DNA of 64,000 bases, from the NCBI GenBank assembly GCA_028753945.1, contig JAPNXP010000003.1, forward strand, positions 2,852,001 through 2,916,000, given 5' to 3'. Below are positions 42,291 to 53,355 of this stretch, piece after piece. The position numbers and the translations under genes are program-made. Positions within the stretch are counted from its first letter, which is position 1. Every line of letters starts with the position of its first letter. Below the pieces are notes generated by a model. That model searched no databases, was not told the DNA's origin, and saw only the letters and a program-made list of their open reading frames with translations. This DNA is from Hexactinellida sp. DTS-2022 (taxonomy: Eukaryota > Porifera > Hexactinellida).

Positions 42291-42944
42291 CATAGGCGCC
42301 GAAACTCTCCAGCGCCAGGGGGGGTGTAACTTTACATTTAAAAATGTGAAAGGTCAAAAAAACGATTCCTATGGCGCATTGTCGCTAAGATTAAAGTTGG
42401 GGCGCGTGGAGCGAGTGTTGCGAGCGATCCTTGGGGGGTTCTGGGGGCAAGCCCCCCAGAAAAAAATGGACTACGAGATACCCAGATATCAATTTGTTTT
42501 GAATGAATTATACGTATATTTTATTGTACTAAATTATATTGAATATTGTATTTTCTATCCAGAGGGAACGGTAACACCCGCACCAATAATGTTGCCCCCC
42601 TTCAATTTACGGGAGGGGGGGAACGCGCCCCCCCTAGCGCATCCCCCTGTTTCGCCACTGGTATGGTGGCTGAAAATCATTATGTTGACGGGCATAATTG
42701 TATACATATATTAATAATCCAATGTTATTTAGAAGGACTCCTTATGGAATTATATTTTTTCAATGGGTTTACGTATATGTTTTCTACTTTAACAATAAAG
42801 AATATGTCTAATATACCCTGCCTGACCAACCAGGAGGGGTATACCCTTCCTGACTCTTTCCTCAGCCAGGGGGGGTGAAACCCTCCCTGACAAAAACCAG
42901 GGAGGGTGTAACCCCCCCTGACCCCCCCACTTTCGGCGCCTATG
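42291..42944. mobile_element. hAT-type MITE, CATAGGCGCCGAAA family, 654 bp
   Basis: CATAGGCGCCGAAACTC and CTTTCGGCGCCTATG are inverted ends with a perfect 8-bp TSD CCAGTTTC. It has many poly-C/poly-G tracts. ORFs inside are chance readings of homopolymers. Confidence 0.88.
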
Positions 42945-43277
42945 CCAGTTTCCAACTTTATCAAATTCGCCTTTTGTAGAGATTGTTCACTTTGTAGATA
43001 CTTAAAAATCTTATGAATGAGAACAACCAATGCTAGATTGGAAATCATTGTGCCAACACTCGACAGCATTATTTATTCGATGAAGCTGTTCATTTACTCA
43101 TTCAAACATATTCCAAATCATAAGAGGGAAGAATCTAAATTTTTCTACCTTGATCTGGGAGAAATTTCCCAATGTAGTAAATAATCCTTAAAATATTTTG
43201 CAACATTTAATGCAGATTGCGGAAACTAAGTCATTAAAATTTTAAACGATTCAACAACATCATGTTCTGGTACACAG

Positions 43278-43679
43278 CAGAGTGGACCATGGGTCAACAT
43301 TGGTGACCCATGACCCATCGCATTTGTGACCCATGATCCATTGACCCATCGAGTGACCCATTGACTCATCAAGTAACGCTTTGACCCATCGTGTTACCCA
43401 TTGACCTTTTAAATATCTATTTTTTAATATCTAAACATTATGTAACACAATGCGTACAATATATGTATGATACTTGTCAATCAATTAATTTTGGTAGACT
43501 TCTAATACCAAAAGAAATACCCTGTAATGTTTCTGGGTTAATTTGGTTCGTACTATAACTGGACGAACATCGAAATTCCAAATGGGTCATGGGTCATGGG
43601 TCACAGAGCCGTGACCCATGACCCATCAATTTATGTGGACCCATCTGACCCATGACCCATCGACCCATGGTCCACTCTG
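43278..43679. mobile_element. hAT-type MITE, CAGAGTGGACCATGGGTC family, copy 2
   Basis: Same ends and TGACCCATGACCCAT arms as copy 1 and strongly similar along its length. Perfect 8-bp TSD GTACACAG. Confidence 0.93.
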
Positions 43680-43893
43680 GTACACAGGGGATAGGAATCA
43701 TTTTTTTAATTCAGAAGAAACTCAACGTCTGTTTGATATTGCATTGTTAAGCCTTCAGTTTTATTTTTCGAAAGATGTTTTATGAGAGATGGAAGAACAC
43801 CCTGAAAATTATGGCAAGAAAATTCTATTCGAATGCGTTCATAACTGCTTTCTCAAAATCTAGCATTATATGAATAAGGGTCTAAGTCTAGTT

Positions 43894-44400
43894 CTATTTT
43901 AAGTAGCATATACGTATTAAGCGGTTTATATAGATTGATTCACTATTGTCAGTTAATAATGCATAAACACATGGAAATACAACCCCGTCTTTCTCACCAT
44001 GTATCATGTACAAATTGTACAAAAGACCTGGGACGATCTTGAAAGTTCTATCTGCATACCAAATCTCGATTCTTTGAGGATTGAGAAACATTTTGGAGTT
44101 GAAAAGACAATTATGCATTTGTTATTACCAACTCCTGAATCAAGTAGTAAGAATTCATTAGCATAGCACTTCCATAATTTTGTGATATTTCAATTTCTGA
44201 TGCACAAGTTTAGTTACCAAGAATTTGATTTGATTTACTTTGTGTTGTCGAATTCTACTTTTCACAGACTCAATAATAAAAGGAAGTTTCCCAATGCTTG
44301 AACTGCTCATCTCATCCATTCCATATGAAAGAATAAGTCTTGTACTTTCTTCTAAATTGACGCACGCTCTTTGATATGGTTGTACCCTTTTAGATTTCAA
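43894..44400 (-). pseudogene. Decayed Mutator-like (MULE) transposase fragment
   Basis: Minus-strand frames read in order a helical segment (ESTRLILSYGMDEM..., SVKSRIRQHKVNQ; 44400-44158), then IWYADRTFKIVPGLLYNLYM followed by IHGEKDGVVFPCVYALL (44118-43894). That second block is the conserved start of the MULE transposase domain as I recall it. A stop and frame change separate the parts and the rest is missing. Confidence 0.65.
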
Positions 44401-45059
44401 TACGTGTAGGGTCTGACTGTAGCTGGAATGTAAATTATTAATAAGTAGTGGTTTTATTACTAGATTATTTTCCGAGCTTTACATCTCGCTTTTTCGTATA
44501 ACCAAATTTCGACATTATTTGAGGATTTCGCTAATGTGTTTGCAAACCCCTGAATCGTAGCTTTATCTTTCCTTCGAGAACTTTTAATCATTTCAATTGT
44601 AAGTGTAATAGCCATCAAGAATAGATCAAAATGTTATTTTTGATTATTAAAATCAAATCAGATGAATTATATATACGTATATATTAGGTCCTGAAAGTAA
44701 TAATATATCAAATACGTATTATTATTTGACAGAATACTATATAAATACGTATTATTATTTGATAAAATAAGATCAATAACACCTGGAACAATTAATCCAG
44801 GAGACGAAAATTTCGGAACCGAAGGTCCGGATACGAAATCCGGGAATGTCCTGGAACAACTTGTTTTATTACAAATAAATACTTTATTGACTTCGTTCAT
44901 TGATGTTTTTCATTGGTTTATAATTAAGTACTTATGGAGAGTGTTTCAAAAGTATTAAAAACATAAATTACATGCTTTTAGCAGGGTATTTCACTCCTGG
45001 ATTTACCTTGTAGTACTTTGGAACATTTTAGTTGATGCCCGATAATTGACTAATCAACA

Positions 45060-45425
45060 ATGGTTAGATTTCTAAATCATTTGGATATTACAGGGTATTA
45101 TAAAAGTACGAACTATTCAATGCAAGATTCCCTTCACGGATTAATTCAAACATTAGAGTCTCAAATACAGCGGTTGACCTTAAAAACATCAATATTTCAA
45201 GTGTCAGTGGATATGGAGCTTGGTCAGTGCAGTGAAGTAGTCAATCCTCGGGAACTTTTGGTAAGATATAGGCAACAGTTGTTACTGGTTCAAGGACTAC
45301 TGGCTACATATGCATCTATGTACTCTGAATATTTAGAAGTACACAAAAAATTGAAGAAAGAACTAAATCTAGGTTCTGCAATTGTAGAAATAATATATAA
45401 TAAAGTTTGTCTTAGTGATTATTAA
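45060..45425 (+). CDS. Unassigned 121-codon ORF or exon
   Basis: The frame from ATG 45060 to TAA 45425 encodes a mostly helical protein with a central coiled-coil-like part (about residues 60-100: RELLVRYRQQLLL, MYSEYLEVHKKLKKEL). I do not recognise a family. A possible acceptor (ATATTACAG) at 45091 would make it an exon beginning GYYKSTNYS. It lies between the MULE relic and tandem array 2. Composition looks more gene-like than that of neighbouring random frames, but no partner exons were found. Confidence 0.35.
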   Translation: MVRFLNHLDITGYYKSTNYSMQDSLHGLIQTLESQIQRLTLKTSIFQVSVDMELGQCSEVVNPRELLVRYRQQLLLVQGLLATYASMYSEYLEVHKKLKKELNLGSAIVEIIYNKVCLSDY

Positions 45426-45599
45426 TGTCTTAGTGATCAATAATGATTCCAAATTAGTCAGTCGTGTAGCAAATAAATCAGTCTTTAATTTATGCGAGTC
45501 CTTCGGTCTCGATCCCTTTACGACCTTTGTTCGTTCGTATTAGACACTGCGACAATAATAGAGTTTCATAGTCACTATGTTAAATAATAAATACGGTTT

Positions 45600-45775
45600 T
45601 TTACTGTGCCGACTATACTATAGTATAGTGGCCCAGTTCTAATCTTACTACCTTGGATTTTTACTGTGCCGACTATACTATAGTATAGTGGCCCAGTTCT
45701 AATCTTACTGCCTTGGTTTTTTACTGACTATAGTATAGTGGCCCAGTTCTAATCTTACTGCCTTGGATTTTGTTT
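45600..45775. repeat. Palindromic ~60-bp tandem repeat, array 2
   Basis: Three units; the third lacks the first half (GTGCCG...). Each carries ACTATAGTATAGTGGCCCAG followed by TTCTAATCTTACTGCCTTGG. It begins 175 bp after the ORF at 45060. Confidence 0.9.
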
Positions 45776-46515
45776 TATTTCTCCGTGTCGCCCCCTAGGC
45801 TAAACCATAAGTGCTAGAGCTCTGAGATTTTCAGGATAGGTGTCTGGTTGTTGATTAATGTGCACTTCGTGGCCTGATTTTCCAATTTCGACTTGGGAAA
45901 ATTTTTAACGGGACTTTTAGCTTTTTTTGTTCCATAAGAAAATAAAAGCAATATCAAGAAAAATTTTCAAATCATTAGCTTCAGAAAAGTATTTTGGAAC
46001 TGATAGTTCTTCACGATTTGTTAAATTCGTCCTCACTTTCCCAATAATTAGGCTCAAAGTTGCCACAATTCACCCTTAACTTTCTAAAATCGTAAATTCA
46101 TTAATATTCAATTATGCAATTATTTCGTGGTTTCGATGAAGATCTACTATTTATGAATAATTCAATTAGATTCAGTATTATTTCGATTCAAGTTATTGTT
46201 GATATCATAATTATTAATGACAATAAAGAATTCTAGTATATATGAATAATTAATTTACATTCAATAGCTATTACTATACAAATCAATTTCTTGATATCAT
46301 AGTTACAATAAAGTATTCTATTTATATGAATAATTCAATTTGATTCAATAGCTGCTACTATATAAATCGATTTCTAGATACATAGTTGTATCAAAGTTTT
46401 CTCCTATATGAAAATTCATTTTCACTAAACAGTTATTCAATTTCAGAACTATTTCTGATATTCAAACAATGGATTAATGAGATGGAATATCTATTTGTAG
46501 AAATATTTGTCTATG

Positions 46516-47294
46516 CAGTGGTGGATTAAGGGGGGGGGCGGATGGGGCGGTCGCCCGGGGCCCGAGCCTAAAGGGGGCCCAATACAAAGCTGTAATATTT
46601 GTATTGAGAAATGTGTTACATCATAATGTTTGAGTAGTGAAGCAATAACATGATAATGATAGTTTAATTGAGTTTGAACAGTGAAGCAATAACAATGATA
46701 CAATTAATAGACAGCACACCTTAAAGTAACAAGCCTAGTCCTGATCCACTTTTACATTGAATTTTTCGAGTCTAAATATATTCTCCACTTCACAGTAATG
46801 CATCCTATTCACAAGTCGGGTCAACTAAAAGAAAAGAAAGTCACCTTCGCGAAGATCAACTAAACAAGAAACGTCTAAACTTCCTAAATTAGACACATTC
46901 TCTAACTTACAATCACAATCCCAAGAATTTACAGCCGAAGCTTTCTACTTCAACATCTTCCTTTGTACCTCTTGGCGATTAATTTGTGTCTAATTAAAAC
47001 GAATTTCTTGCAGTATGGGACTCCAGTTTTATCGAGTCAGAGTATCAAGTTCCAGAGGTTGTAGAAGAGCAACACGCTTTTAACTCAGAAAGAAAACAAA
47101 CTTGTGAATAACATTGGGTTGTGGGACGATATATCAGAAGACTTACGAAATCGTTGGGATGCAAAAGGTAGTGAAGATTGTAGAAGCATTTGTAAGGATC
47201 CTGTAGGTTTATATACCTGGGTGTCCTCAAAGAAACTCCTAAAGGCCAGTGGTTGATGTCCGCCCGGGGCCCAACATACCTTAATCCGTCTCTG
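46516..47294. mobile_element. hAT-type element, CAGTGGTGGATTAAGG ends
   Basis: CAGTGGTGGATTAAGG and TTAATCCGTCTCTG are imperfect inverted ends with a perfect 8-bp TSD TGTCTATG. It is 779 bp with no transposase. It is inserted in the repeat that runs from array 2 to the hairpin at 47683. Confidence 0.88.
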
Positions 47295-47682
47295 TGTCTA
47301 TGTGTGTGCTTGGTGTCCGAAATGTATTAGAGTGTAAGGGGGGTTTATAATACATTAATAATGGAAATATAAACTTAATCCCATATGTCATTCTAAGTAA
47401 ACAAGTATGCTGATTTCAATTTTAAAACGATAACTGATGTATAAACAATGGATAATTGAGATGGAATTTCTAGTTTATGACTATTCGTCTGTGTGCGTGT
47501 TTGGTGCCCGAATTGTATTAGAGTGATAGGGGGGTCTAAGACGCATTTATAATGGAAATATAAACTTAAACTCAAGATGGTTTAAGATAAGATAAAAGAA
47601 GCATGAAATTTATCAAACTTTCCTTTGTCCCTTAACAAATTGATAAATGGGTGTAAACACCATGTGACGTTCATGACATGGC

Positions 47683-47810
47683 GAAAAAATCCAAAATTGC
47701 AGCCTGTGTCGACAGCATGTTCCATTGGAGGCACTGTCAATAGACCACCACCAAAATATAGTGCCACCAAAGGAACATGCGTCGGCACAGGCTGCAATTT
47801 TGGATTTTTT
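47683..47810. repeat. Terminal hairpin repeat, copy 5
   Basis: AATCCAAAATTGCAGCCTGTG pairs with CACAGGCTGCAATTTTGGATT over more than 50 bp. Preceded by GACATGGCG like copies 3 and 4. It probably closes the element that starts with array 2. Confidence 0.9.
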
Positions 47811-48059
47811 AAATACAGTGGACTATAATTTCCTTTTGTACTCAAAACTAACATTGATATTTAACTGACAAGACCATTTTGAGAATTGGTCTAATACTTA
47901 TTGTCTTATTATAGTGCAGCCGATTAGCAAAATAATTGTGCATTGTATGGTACAAGGATGAAATTTTCCACAATGATTCTATAGGCCATGAAGTTAATTT
48001 TAAGATCGGGACCCATCTTGAAAGTCACCTGTATTAACCTTGGCGCCTATTTTGGTTTC

Positions 48060-48900
48060 TCACCTTTCCATATATGGAATGTTGTAAATAACTCCCATCA
48101 TGTTCTAGTTAGACATGAAAAATGTATTATTGTCGACTAGGAAGTGATATCATATATGGGGAGAAGATTGGTTCTAATGAATTTACTTAAATATGTATGC
48201 AACATTGCTTTTGCGGTTTCATACCTGTCCATCAGAGTGGACCATGGGTCAACATTGGTGACCCATGACCCATTGACCCATTGACCATGACCCATCGAGT
48301 GACCCATTGACCCATCACACAATTTTAAATATCTAAATACTATAGTGTAACATTAACAGAATAACAGAATAACCGTTTAAATTACCTCAACAAACCTACT
48401 TGTTGCAATGTCGAATACGTTTAGTATTTCAATGCACATCAATGTTATAATAATATTGATGATGATGAGTGAAACGTATTTTAACTGAAGATTACATTGA
48501 AATTCCACATGGGTCATGGGTCATGGGTCACGGAGCCGTGACCCATGACCCATCTGACCCATCGATTTAGGTGACCCATCTGACCCATGACCCATGACCC
48601 ATCGACCCATGGTCCACTCTGCTGTCCATATATGGTAATGTTATGAATAACTCATATTTGGTTCTAGTTAGACATGAAAAATGTATTATTGTCGACTAGG
48701 AAGTGATATATGGGGAGTCGATTGGTTCTAATGAATTTACTTAAATATGTATGGACATTGCTTTTGCGGTTTCACACCTGTCCATATATGGTAAAACTTT
48801 AAGAACTCGTTTTTAATTAAAATTAGACATTAAAACAAGCGAAGCGCTAGTTGTTAATAAATTGTATTCGGTTACAGTTAGACATTAAAAATGTCCTATA
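48060..48900. repeat. Tandemly duplicated ~160-bp segment around the MITE
   Basis: CCATATATGG...GTTCTAGTTAGACATGAAAA...GTCGACTAGGAAGTGATAT...TTTTGCGGTTTCA.ACCTGTCCAT occurs at 48065-48230 and again at 48625-48790. A third partial unit runs to about 48900. The MITE split one unit boundary. Confidence 0.7.
48233..48621. mobile_element. hAT-type MITE, CAGAGTGGACCATGGGTC family, copy 3
   Basis: Same ends and GACCCAT arms as copies 1 and 2, but with a different AT-rich centre. Perfect 8-bp TSD CTGTCCAT. The host sequence (CCATATATGG, GTTCTAGTTAGACATG) is tandemly repeated on each side. Confidence 0.93.
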
Positions 48901-48916
48901 TCTCTTGTATATTCAG

Positions 48917-51900
48917 GTAGAGTTGAGTAGACTCAGTAGAGAGTATTGCAGAGTACCTCTTCATTTCCTTTCTTTGTACAATGGCCAAGCGTTTTATGTT
49001 GATAGAACCTGCTTCAGCAATTCAAAGCATCCAAAAGTAATTGCATCCACTAACTTGGAGCTGTGTGCATTGTGCCAGAAAGACACTGGCCATGCTCTTC
49101 AGAATCCCGGAAGAAAAATAAAACCAGTAGTTGGAAGTGGATATGCGTCCAGCAATTAACCTCAATGAATTTAAGAAACTCGGATGCTTGCCCATGGAAA
49201 TTGACAGTGAAAGACTTGATAATGGAAGTGGCATAGAAGCAACTCTATATACAATTACAATGTATGGCACAAAACATGTTTGCTAAATTTCAGCGATATG
49301 AAGTTAGAACGTGCTTTGAGGAATCAGACTGTGAAGGACACACCTCCTTCAATCCTTCATACACGCAGTACAGGTCAATCTAAATCGGTTCAACCAACAT
49401 GTTTCTCACTGTGAAGAACCAGCAGGACGAACAAGTCTTCGCCAAGCTTCAACCTTTTACATTGACTTGCGAGCCCGTAAGTGTGCACATGAACTCCAAA
49501 ATACTAAGCTTTTGGCCAAGTTAGCTCCGGGAGACATGATAGCAATAGAGGCAAACATCATGCTAAATGTCTTGTAGCCTTCTATAACAAGGCATCAAGG
49601 GCTGATATCAGCAGAGATAGTGACATAACTGATGCTGATTTGCATGGCATAGCATTCGCACAGTTAGTGGCAAACATGGAAGACTTCCGCAAGGCGGAAG
49701 ACACTGCTCCTGTCTTTGAATTAACCGGTCTGGTAGAGCTGTACACAACAAGGCTCAATCAGTTTGGGGCCAGTGTGACAATCGAATTCATAGCACAAGA
49801 CTGAAAATCAGATTATTAGCAGCATTTCCTGATCTCACCGTACATGCACAGATGGCCGCGGCATACTCCTTACGTTTGACCAGCATCTCGGGGATGCGCT
49901 TTGGAAGGCTTGTGACCATGATACTGAAGCTCTATCTTGGCAAGAGCTGCTCAGATTGTGCGCCAAGAAATGTTCAATCGAAAGTTCTCTTTTAATGGGT
50001 CATTCGAGAAAGGTTGTCAACAAGAGGCCATCCCAACATCTTTGTGGCTCTCGTGAACATGATACAAGAAGGGCCAAACATCAAACACCAGGCACAGTTG
50101 GGTACCTCATTGAATACAAGTGCTGCTCTTTCTATATCTCAGCTATTGATGTTCAACAGCGTAAAACATACAAGGTCTGCCAAATCAACCAGCTCAGCAC
50201 ACCATAGTCGACTACAAATAACTGCAGACTTGGCAAAGGGAATTTGTACAAGGTTCGAAGCAGATAAGGTCTTGTGTCCACCCAAAATTCGTAAAGAACT
50301 CTTTACTATTGGTGCAGTTGATAACATAGACCACAATCCAACTTCAACTACTGCTCACGATTCCTTTCATGGTACAAGTATTTCCATCATTCAACATTTG
50401 TCCCATGGATTAACTGGCATCATACGTGGTGATCTTGTCACTAATCAGGAGAAATCCTCGACCAAATCAATACCTCCATTAGCAGCAAGCTACACATCCG
50501 TACCTCCAGCTGCTCTGAAGACAAAGGTGTTCAAAGTACCGGTGGTTTATGGGCATGTAAAGCCTCCAGAACTTCAGCTTGTACTAAAGCTAAAGAAGAA
50601 GAGACAGAGTGGCTGAACACAGTGATGACTGCACTAAAGAAGGAAGAACTGGTCAATGTAGACTGGATTTCTTGGTCAGCATACCATGCTCACAACCAGC
50701 AAAAAGCAATCCCTCCAGCTTCATTAAATTCCCTTTTACCTCTCTTCCTGGACAATGCACACTCAGTGGCCATGATCAAACATTCCATGAACCTTGTCAA
50801 TGCAGTTGTTCAGTTTCTCAATCCTGGTCAAGTCCCAGTCCTTGCTGCTGATCAGCCTTTGTATGCGATGGCCAAGCAAATACAATGGACATGGCCGTCT
50901 ACACATGGAGAAGACTCTTTCGTAATAATGTTTGGTGGCCTACATACATATCGAAATGGCAGTTTTGAAGGTAAGTAAAGTATACTAATTGGCTTTCACT
51001 TCATTATACGTACTCTTTATAATGCATTTACATTCCTTTTATAGTTGTTAGGAAATTGGCTAGAAGACAGTGGATGGACAAGTGTACTGACCCTAGCCAA
51101 TGTTGCAAGCTCGGGTACAACAGAGTCGTTAATTTCAGCAAGCCATGTGACGAAAACACGTCATGCACATAAAGTTACAGCAGCAAGTCTGCATTGTTTG
51201 ATCATCCAGGCATACACTGAACATTGTCCACTCACAGAAGAAGATGGTACTCCTACTCCTACATTCAAAGAATGGTGCACACAGCAGACAAAGCGAAGTG
51301 TTCATTTTGATTACTGGTTCAAAGTTCTGTCACTAGAGATCATGCTTCTTCTGTATGTTAGATCACTTCAGGAAGGCAATTTTGACCTGTATGTCCAATC
51401 CCTCGCACAAATTACACCATGGATGTTCGCATTAGACCACACCCATTATTCATATTCCCGTTGGTTGTCTGTCCACATCCGTGCATGATGATTCTACCGG
51501 AAAAGCACCAAACATCCTTTCAGAATTTCGTGCTGGAAAATTTGTTGTCTACAAAACAAGTAACAAGTTTTCAGCAATGGCCATCGCCAATGTCACGAGC
51601 AGAATAACAGTTTGGTCAAAGGATCAGGAGGGGCAGTTGGGCTGTTAGACAATCCCGCAGCACTGAGGCGCTGGACATTGGCAGGTCCTGAAGTTGCACG
51701 ATTGGTTGCAGAATTTGAAGACGGTCATGTGGCTTGCGGGCGAAGAGCGTAACAAAACCTCGATCATCACCATGAACAACAACCTGAAGTGCAGTCTGCC
51801 TTTCTTAAAGACGTCAAATCGCTAACAGCTGTGATTCAAGAGATGGGAAACCCCTTCCTGGAGGAAAGCAATGAGCTTCTGGTTCTAGACACCAAATATA

Positions 51901-52983
51901 TCATGAACGAGTCAGTTGCTGAAACTGTCAGAAAAGTGGAAACCATTGGTCAAGACCAATACAACAAGTTTGTTGATGAAAGGCTGTCCAAGTGTGCGAA
52001 GCCTGTTACAGATACATTGCCCAAGAACAAGCTACCACTTTTCAGCCGTCTTGCAGTCAAAGTTCCTTCTAAAGGAAAGGTACAGCTGCAATCAGTAAAA
52101 GGTGACTGCAATTTATTCTCCCGGTTATATCTGGCTTGTCAGTTTAGAGACGGGGATGTGGGCCAGTTCTTCTGTCACGAAAACCATGCTTGCCACCATC
52201 TCTGTCACTGGGAGGCAAACTTCGGTATGGTACAAAGGCCGATCTAATGCCTTGCCTCGAAGCAGAGACAACAGCATCGGAAGAATCCCCTGTCGTTGAT
52301 ACGATATTTTTGGATGGTGCCGCCGTGGTCCATATGTTGAATCCCGGAACAGCAAAGACCTTTTTGGAGTATGCAGAGCAAGTGTTTGTCCCTTATGTAT
52401 CAGCACAACTTGAGAATACAATGCGTGTTGACATTGTTTGGGATGTTTATCAACCAGATAGCCTTAAGGGTACTCTCAGACAAAAGAGGGGCAAAGGTGT
52501 GCGTAGACGAGTAGTTCCTACTGCAGCGATGCCAAATAACTGGAAAGATTTCTTACGCGTGGACGAAAACAAAACAGAACTGTTCAGCTTCCTGTCTCAC
52601 AAGGTCGCTCTTATACATAGAGAGGGAAATGAAGTGTATACAACCGATGGACATAATGTGCTTTGTTCTTTGGTACAAGCTGATTTAGCAGGACTGGTGC
52701 CATGCTCACAAGAGGAAGCCGACACGCTTCTGTTTTTGCACGTGGCAGATGCTGTCTAAAAGGGACACAAGAGACTGTTGGCGCGTACAGTTGGTACTGA
52801 TGTCGTGGTAGTGGCAATAGCGACTCTAAACAGCATAAAGCCCGATAAACTGTGGGTAGCGTTTGATAACGGTGGTAATTTCAGATTCATAGCAATCCAT
52901 GATATAGCTGCAAACGTTGGCCCAAGGAAGTCTGCAACTCTTCCAATGTTCCACGCACTTACAAGCTGTGACACTGCGTCTTC
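48917..52983 (+). pseudogene. Decayed multi-copy transposon-type gene
   Basis: A single protein can be followed across several frames: ELCALCQKDTGHAL (49050), RQASTFYIDLRARKCAHELQ then LLAKLAPGDMIAIEA (about 49450-49555), then 50014-50616 and 50622-50970. After a 74-bp GT-AG intron (50971-51044) come LLGNWLEDSGWTSVLTLANV (51045 on), FALDHTHYSYSRWL, and from 52190 IFLDGAAVVHMLNPGTAKTF, LKGTLRQKRGKGVRRRVVP, EEADTLLFLH and MFHALTSCDT. I recall near-identical motifs as abundant repeated uncharacterised proteins in corals and other invertebrates, but cannot name the transposon class. A duplicated CATA near 50945 breaks the frame, among other lesions. The 3' end is lost at 52983. Confidence 0.7.
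50971..51044 (+). other. Short intron in the decayed gene
   Basis: Donor GTAAGT and acceptor TTTTATAG. Removing it joins EMAVLK to LLGNWLED, the continuous sequence expected from the family motif. Confidence 0.7.
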
Positions 52984-53039
52984 AGGGGCGGATTAAAGGC
53001 TTGTGAGGCTGTTATTTTTAGCCTCTATCCATGACATGT
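52984..53039. repeat. Possible left fragment of a GGGGCGGATTA hAT-type element
   Basis: CAGGGGCGGATTAAAGGC...GAGGCTG resembles the left end of the element at 15607 (CAGTGGCGGATTA...GAGGCTGAAG). Its right end is not seen. It separates the decayed gene from the P-like element. Confidence 0.4.
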
Positions 53040-53355
53040 AGTCCAGCAATATGGTGCATGAAATGGTCGAATTGTGCATTTTCGAGATAAAAGTGCCAAA
53101 TTTTGAACAATTGTACATAGCCTACTCTATAAAAGGCTAGACAGTAAAGTTGAAATATAGTACCAGGGATGCAGTAGTAAGTGGGCATTTATAACCAACC
53201 ATAATTTTTAGCAATCTTTGTTTCATTAATTGTTCACATGCCTATCTTTATAATTATACTATTATATACGCGCATAATACATATTTTTATCTTGTTCGCT
53301 ACTATTTTTATTCTTTTGGGTTCCTAACTATTATATACTAATTCTTACGTTCAAG

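Noticed and set aside
42250-42878. 154- and 110-codon ORFs
   Set aside because: They read through poly-G/poly-C tracts of a MITE with perfect TSD; composition-driven frames.
50014-50616. 200-codon ORF as an independent gene
   Set aside because: It is one open segment of the larger decayed gene at 48917-52983 and has no start of its own.
51419-51607. ORF in a second frame after FALDHTHYS
   Set aside because: Frameshifted shadow of the decayed transposon-type gene.
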